Positions 8,561-10,744 of a stretch of 10,744 bases of DNA are shown here, piece by piece. The notes below the pieces were generated by a model. That model saw only the letters and a list, made by a program, of their open reading frames with translations, had not been told where the DNA came from and ran no database searches. Positions within the stretch are counted from its first letter, which is position 1; each line of letters opens with the position of its first letter. A program made the position numbers and the translations under genes. This DNA comes from 62-47 sp039808365 (GTDB lineage: Bacteria > Pseudomonadota > Alphaproteobacteria > Rhizobiales > Xanthobacteraceae). The stretch lies in contig JBDHSX010000130.1 in NCBI GenBank assembly GCA_039808365.1, positions 1 through 10,744 of the forward strand, written 5' to 3'.

Positions 8561-9193
8561 ATGCCGATAACGATCCTTGATCTTGTGCTGCTCGCGGTGA
8601 TGTTGATCTCGGGCCTGCTCGCCATGGTCCGCGGCTTCATGCGCGAGATCCTGTCGATCGCCGCCTGGGGCGCCGCGGCGGTGGTCACGCTGTATTCCTA
8701 TCAAAAGCTGCTGCCGACGGCGAAGACCTATATCGCCAGCGATACGCTGGCCAGCGTCGCGGTGGTCGCCGGCGTGTTCATCGCCACCCTGATCGTGGTG
8801 TCGATCATCACGGTCCGCATCTCGGACATGATCCTCGATTCCCGCATCGGCGCGCTCGACCGCACCCTGGGCTTCCTGTTCGGGCTGGCGCGCGGCCTGC
8901 TGATCGTCGTGGTTGCCTTCCTGTTCTTCGCATGGCTGGTCCCCGCCAAGCAGCGGCCGGACTGGGTTTCCAACGCCAAGTCGCTCACGATGTTGCAATC
9001 GACCGGCGACTGGCTGATGTCGCTGTTGCCGGACGACCCCGAGAACACCATCTTGAAGCGGTTCAAGAAGACCAAGCCGGAAGACGAGCAGACCGACTCC
9101 GAACCGGCCAATCCCGGTTCCAGCGACGGATACTCGAAGCCCGCGCGGGACAGCCTGAAACAATTGATCGACGGCAAGCCCGCCAGCCGCTAG
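8561..9193 (+). CDS. cvpA: CvpA family inner-membrane protein
   Basis: This 210-residue protein has about four membrane segments in its first 130 residues (about 3-23, 29-47, 62-84 and 100-127). The opening ITILDLVLLAVMLISGLLA is followed by VRGFMREILSIAAWGAA and, later, DRTLGFLFGLARGLLIV, the conserved pieces of the CvpA/colicin V production family. A charged, probably disordered tail of about 70 residues follows (KRFKKTKPEDEQTDSEPANP). In E. coli cvpA lies upstream of purF and was named for an effect on colicin V production; its molecular function is not established. Here too it sits directly upstream of purF, 41 bases away. The ATG at 8561 puts the first membrane segment at the N-terminus; the ribosome site is weak. 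Confidence 0.92.
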   Translation: MPITILDLVLLAVMLISGLLAMVRGFMREILSIAAWGAAAVVTLYSYQKLLPTAKTYIASDTLASVAVVAGVFIATLIVVSIITVRISDMILDSRIGALDRTLGFLFGLARGLLIVVVAFLFFAWLVPAKQRPDWVSNAKSLTMLQSTGDWLMSLLPDDPENTILKRFKKTKPEDEQTDSEPANPGSSDGYSKPARDSLKQLIDGKPASR

Positions 9194-9199
9194 TTATCT

Positions 9200-9217
9200 G
9201 GATGAGGGACCTCATCC
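9200..9217 (+). promoter_or_regulatory. Hairpin immediately upstream of the purF ribosome site
   Basis: GGATGAGG (9200-9207), GA, CCTCATCC (9210-9217) is a perfect eight-base inverted repeat in the 41-base cvpA-purF gap. It ends eight bases before the purF Shine-Dalgarno sequence. Its arm CCTCATCC is partly complementary to GTGAGG in that ribosome site, so alternative pairing is conceivable. No T-run follows. It may tune purF translation, mark an mRNA-processing site, or have no role. Confidence 0.35.
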
Positions 9218-9224
9218 CTCGAAA

Positions 9225-9230
9225 GTGAGG
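9225..9230 (+). promoter_or_regulatory. Ribosome binding site of purF
   Basis: GTGAGG, four bases before the ATG at 9235. It supports the first of two possible starts; M4 of the protein (9244) would place the site farther away. Confidence 0.6.
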
Positions 9231-9234
9231 CGCG

Positions 9235-10743
9235 ATGGACAAGATGCAGCCCCTTCAGCAACCTGCCTCTCCGCAAGCCGCCGCACCGCCGTCCGATCTC
9301 GCCCAGCACGACGACGCCCTGCGCGAAAAATGCGGCGTATTCGGCGTCTTCAACCATCCCGACGCCGCCGCCATCACCGCGCTCGGCCTGCACGCCCTGC
9401 AACATCGCGGCCAGGAGGCCGCCGGCATCGTCTCCTTCGACGGCGAGCGGTTCCATTCGGAGCGCCGGCTCGGCCTGGTCGGCGACACCTTCTCCCGCCG
9501 CGACGTGATCGACCGCCTGCCCGGCGCCGCCGCCATCGGCCACACCCGCTATTCGACCACCGGCGAAACCATCCTTCGCAACGTGCAGCCGCTGTTCGCC
9601 GAATTGAACGCCGGCGGCTTCGCGGTCGCCCACAACGGCAACCTCACCAACGGGCTGACGCTGCGCCGCGAACTGGTGCGCGGCGGCGCCATGATGCAGT
9701 CGACCACCGACACCGAGGTGATCCTGCATCTGGTCGCCCACTCCAAGCGCAACCGCTTCATCGACCGCTACATCGAGGCGCTGCGGGCGATCGAGGGCGC
9801 CTACGCGCTGGTTTCGCTCACCAACAAGAAGCTGATCGGCGCGCGCGATCCGCTCGGCATCCGCCCGCTGGTGCTGGGCGAACTGGACGGCAGCCCGATC
9901 CTGGCGTCGGAAACCTGCGCCCTCGACATCATCGGCGCGAAATACGTCCGCGATATCGAGCCCGGCGAAGTCATCGTGTTCGACGACCACGGCGTGCAGA
10001 GCCACAAGCCGTTCCCGCCGATGGCGCCGCGCCCCTGCATCTTCGAGTACATCTATTTCGCCCGGCCGGATTCGGTGGTCGGCGGCCGTCCGGTCTACGA
10101 GGTGCGCAAGGCGATGGGCGCGCAGCTCGCCCGCGAAAGCCACGTCGAAGCCGACGTCGTGGTGCCGGTGCCGGATTCCGGCGTGCCGGCCGCGCTCGGC
10201 TACAGCCGCGCCGCCAACATCCCCTATGAACTCGGCATCATCCGCAATCACTATGTCGGCCGCACCTTCATCCAGCCGACCCAGAGCGTGCGCGAGCTCG
10301 GCGTGCGCATGAAGCATTCCGCCAACCGCGCGGCGATCGAAGGCAAGCGCATCGTCCTGATCGACGACAGTCTCGTCCGCGGCACCACTTCCAAGAAAAT
10401 CGTCAAGATGATGCGCGACGCCGGCGCCCGCGAGGTGCATTTCCGCATCGCCTCGCCGCCGATCACCCACCCGGATTATTACGGCATCGATACGCCGGAC
10501 CGGGCCGGTCTCCTGGCGGCGACGCATACGCTGGAGGAGATGCGCGACATCATCGGCGCCGACTCGCTGGCGTTCCTCTCGGTCGACGGCATCTATCGCG
10601 CCATGGGCGAGCCCGGCCGCGATCCGGCGCAGCCGAAATTCACCGACCATTGTTTCACCGGCGACTACCCGACGCCGCTGACCGACCTCAACCAGACCGA
10701 GACCCAGCCCCGGCAATTGTCGCTGTTGGCGGAAGCGAGCTGA
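9235..10743 (+). CDS. purF: Amidophosphoribosyltransferase (glutamine PRPP amidotransferase)
   Basis: This 502-residue enzyme catalyses the committed step of purine synthesis, making 5-phosphoribosylamine from PRPP and glutamine. The glutaminase (class II amidotransferase, Ntn) domain has nucleophile C33 in EKCGVFGVF; the 32 residues before it would be a cleaved propeptide, longer than in B. subtilis (11). GHTRYSTTG (102-110) and HNGNLTN (133-139) are glutamine-site motifs. The phosphoribosyltransferase domain carries the PRPP loop IVLIDDSLVRGTTS (373-386) and PVPDSGVPAA. The overall sequence is of the B. subtilis type, but only two of its four iron-sulfur cysteines are present (C268 and C473), with D414 at a third position. 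The TGA at 10741-10743 ends the gene, so it is complete. It is probably co-transcribed with cvpA. Confidence 0.97.
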   Translation: MDKMQPLQQPASPQAAAPPSDLAQHDDALREKCGVFGVFNHPDAAAITALGLHALQHRGQEAAGIVSFDGERFHSERRLGLVGDTFSRRDVIDRLPGAAAIGHTRYSTTGETILRNVQPLFAELNAGGFAVAHNGNLTNGLTLRRELVRGGAMMQSTTDTEVILHLVAHSKRNRFIDRYIEALRAIEGAYALVSLTNKKLIGARDPLGIRPLVLGELDGSPILASETCALDIIGAKYVRDIEPGEVIVFDDHGVQSHKPFPPMAPRPCIFEYIYFARPDSVVGGRPVYEVRKAMGAQLARESHVEADVVVPVPDSGVPAALGYSRAANIPYELGIIRNHYVGRTFIQPTQSVRELGVRMKHSANRAAIEGKRIVLIDDSLVRGTTSKKIVKMMRDAGAREVHFRIASPPITHPDYYGIDTPDRAGLLAATHTLEEMRDIIGADSLAFLSVDGIYRAMGEPGRDPAQPKFTDHCFTGDYPTPLTDLNQTETQPRQLSLLAEAS

Positions 10744-10744
10744 T

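Noticed and set aside
8561..9193. Bacteriocin (colicin V) production locus
   Set aside because: CvpA is a widespread membrane protein linked to purF; no microcin precursor, immunity or export genes are nearby.
9190..10716. Minus-strand open frame of 508 codons opposite purF
   Set aside because: Antisense shadow of purF, which has intact catalytic and PRPP-binding motifs on the plus strand.

Overview
The window is GC-rich and carries chromosomal housekeeping genes of an alphaproteobacterium, most likely of the Bradyrhizobium/Rhodopseudomonas/Nitrobacter group (Nitrobacteraceae). The grounds are the order rplI ... dnaB-alr-...-radA-cvpA-purF, which is typical of Hyphomicrobiales (Rhizobiales), the closeness of the protein sequences to that group as I remember them, and a dispersed palindrome with the core GAAGCGAAGCAATCC at about 6012-6097, familiar from genomes of this family. 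Genus is not settled from sequence alone.

Layout: the 3' end of rplI (ribosomal protein L9) enters from the left. It converges on a minus-strand gene for a secreted cytochrome c-like protein with a low-complexity Ala/Pro/Lys/Glu tail; a long hairpin lies between the two. About 460 bases of structured non-coding DNA then separate this gene from a divergent plus-strand cyclopropane-fatty-acid synthase-family methyltransferase. A second gene-poor stretch (2749-3300) holds a possible decayed minus-strand reading frame and the upstream region of dnaB, including an exact match to the DnaA-box consensus.

From 3301 to the end everything is on the plus strand: dnaB (replicative helicase), alr (alanine racemase, 13 bases downstream), the dispersed palindrome, a TauE/SafE-family membrane permease, radA (recombination ATPase, 18 bases downstream), cvpA (membrane protein) and purF (first committed enzyme of purine synthesis). 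All these genes look intact, with their key motifs present. They link replication, repair, cell-wall precursor supply and purine synthesis. The cytochrome/methyltransferase block and the permease are the parts that look added to an otherwise conserved core order.

I found no CRISPR array, insertion sequence, prophage, tRNA or rRNA, and no evidence of a new multi-gene system. The observations worth a second look are regulatory or structural: RNA-fold candidates upstream of the methyltransferase and of purF, the DnaA-box match upstream of dnaB, the possible gene remnant, and the incomplete set of iron-sulfur ligands in PurF.
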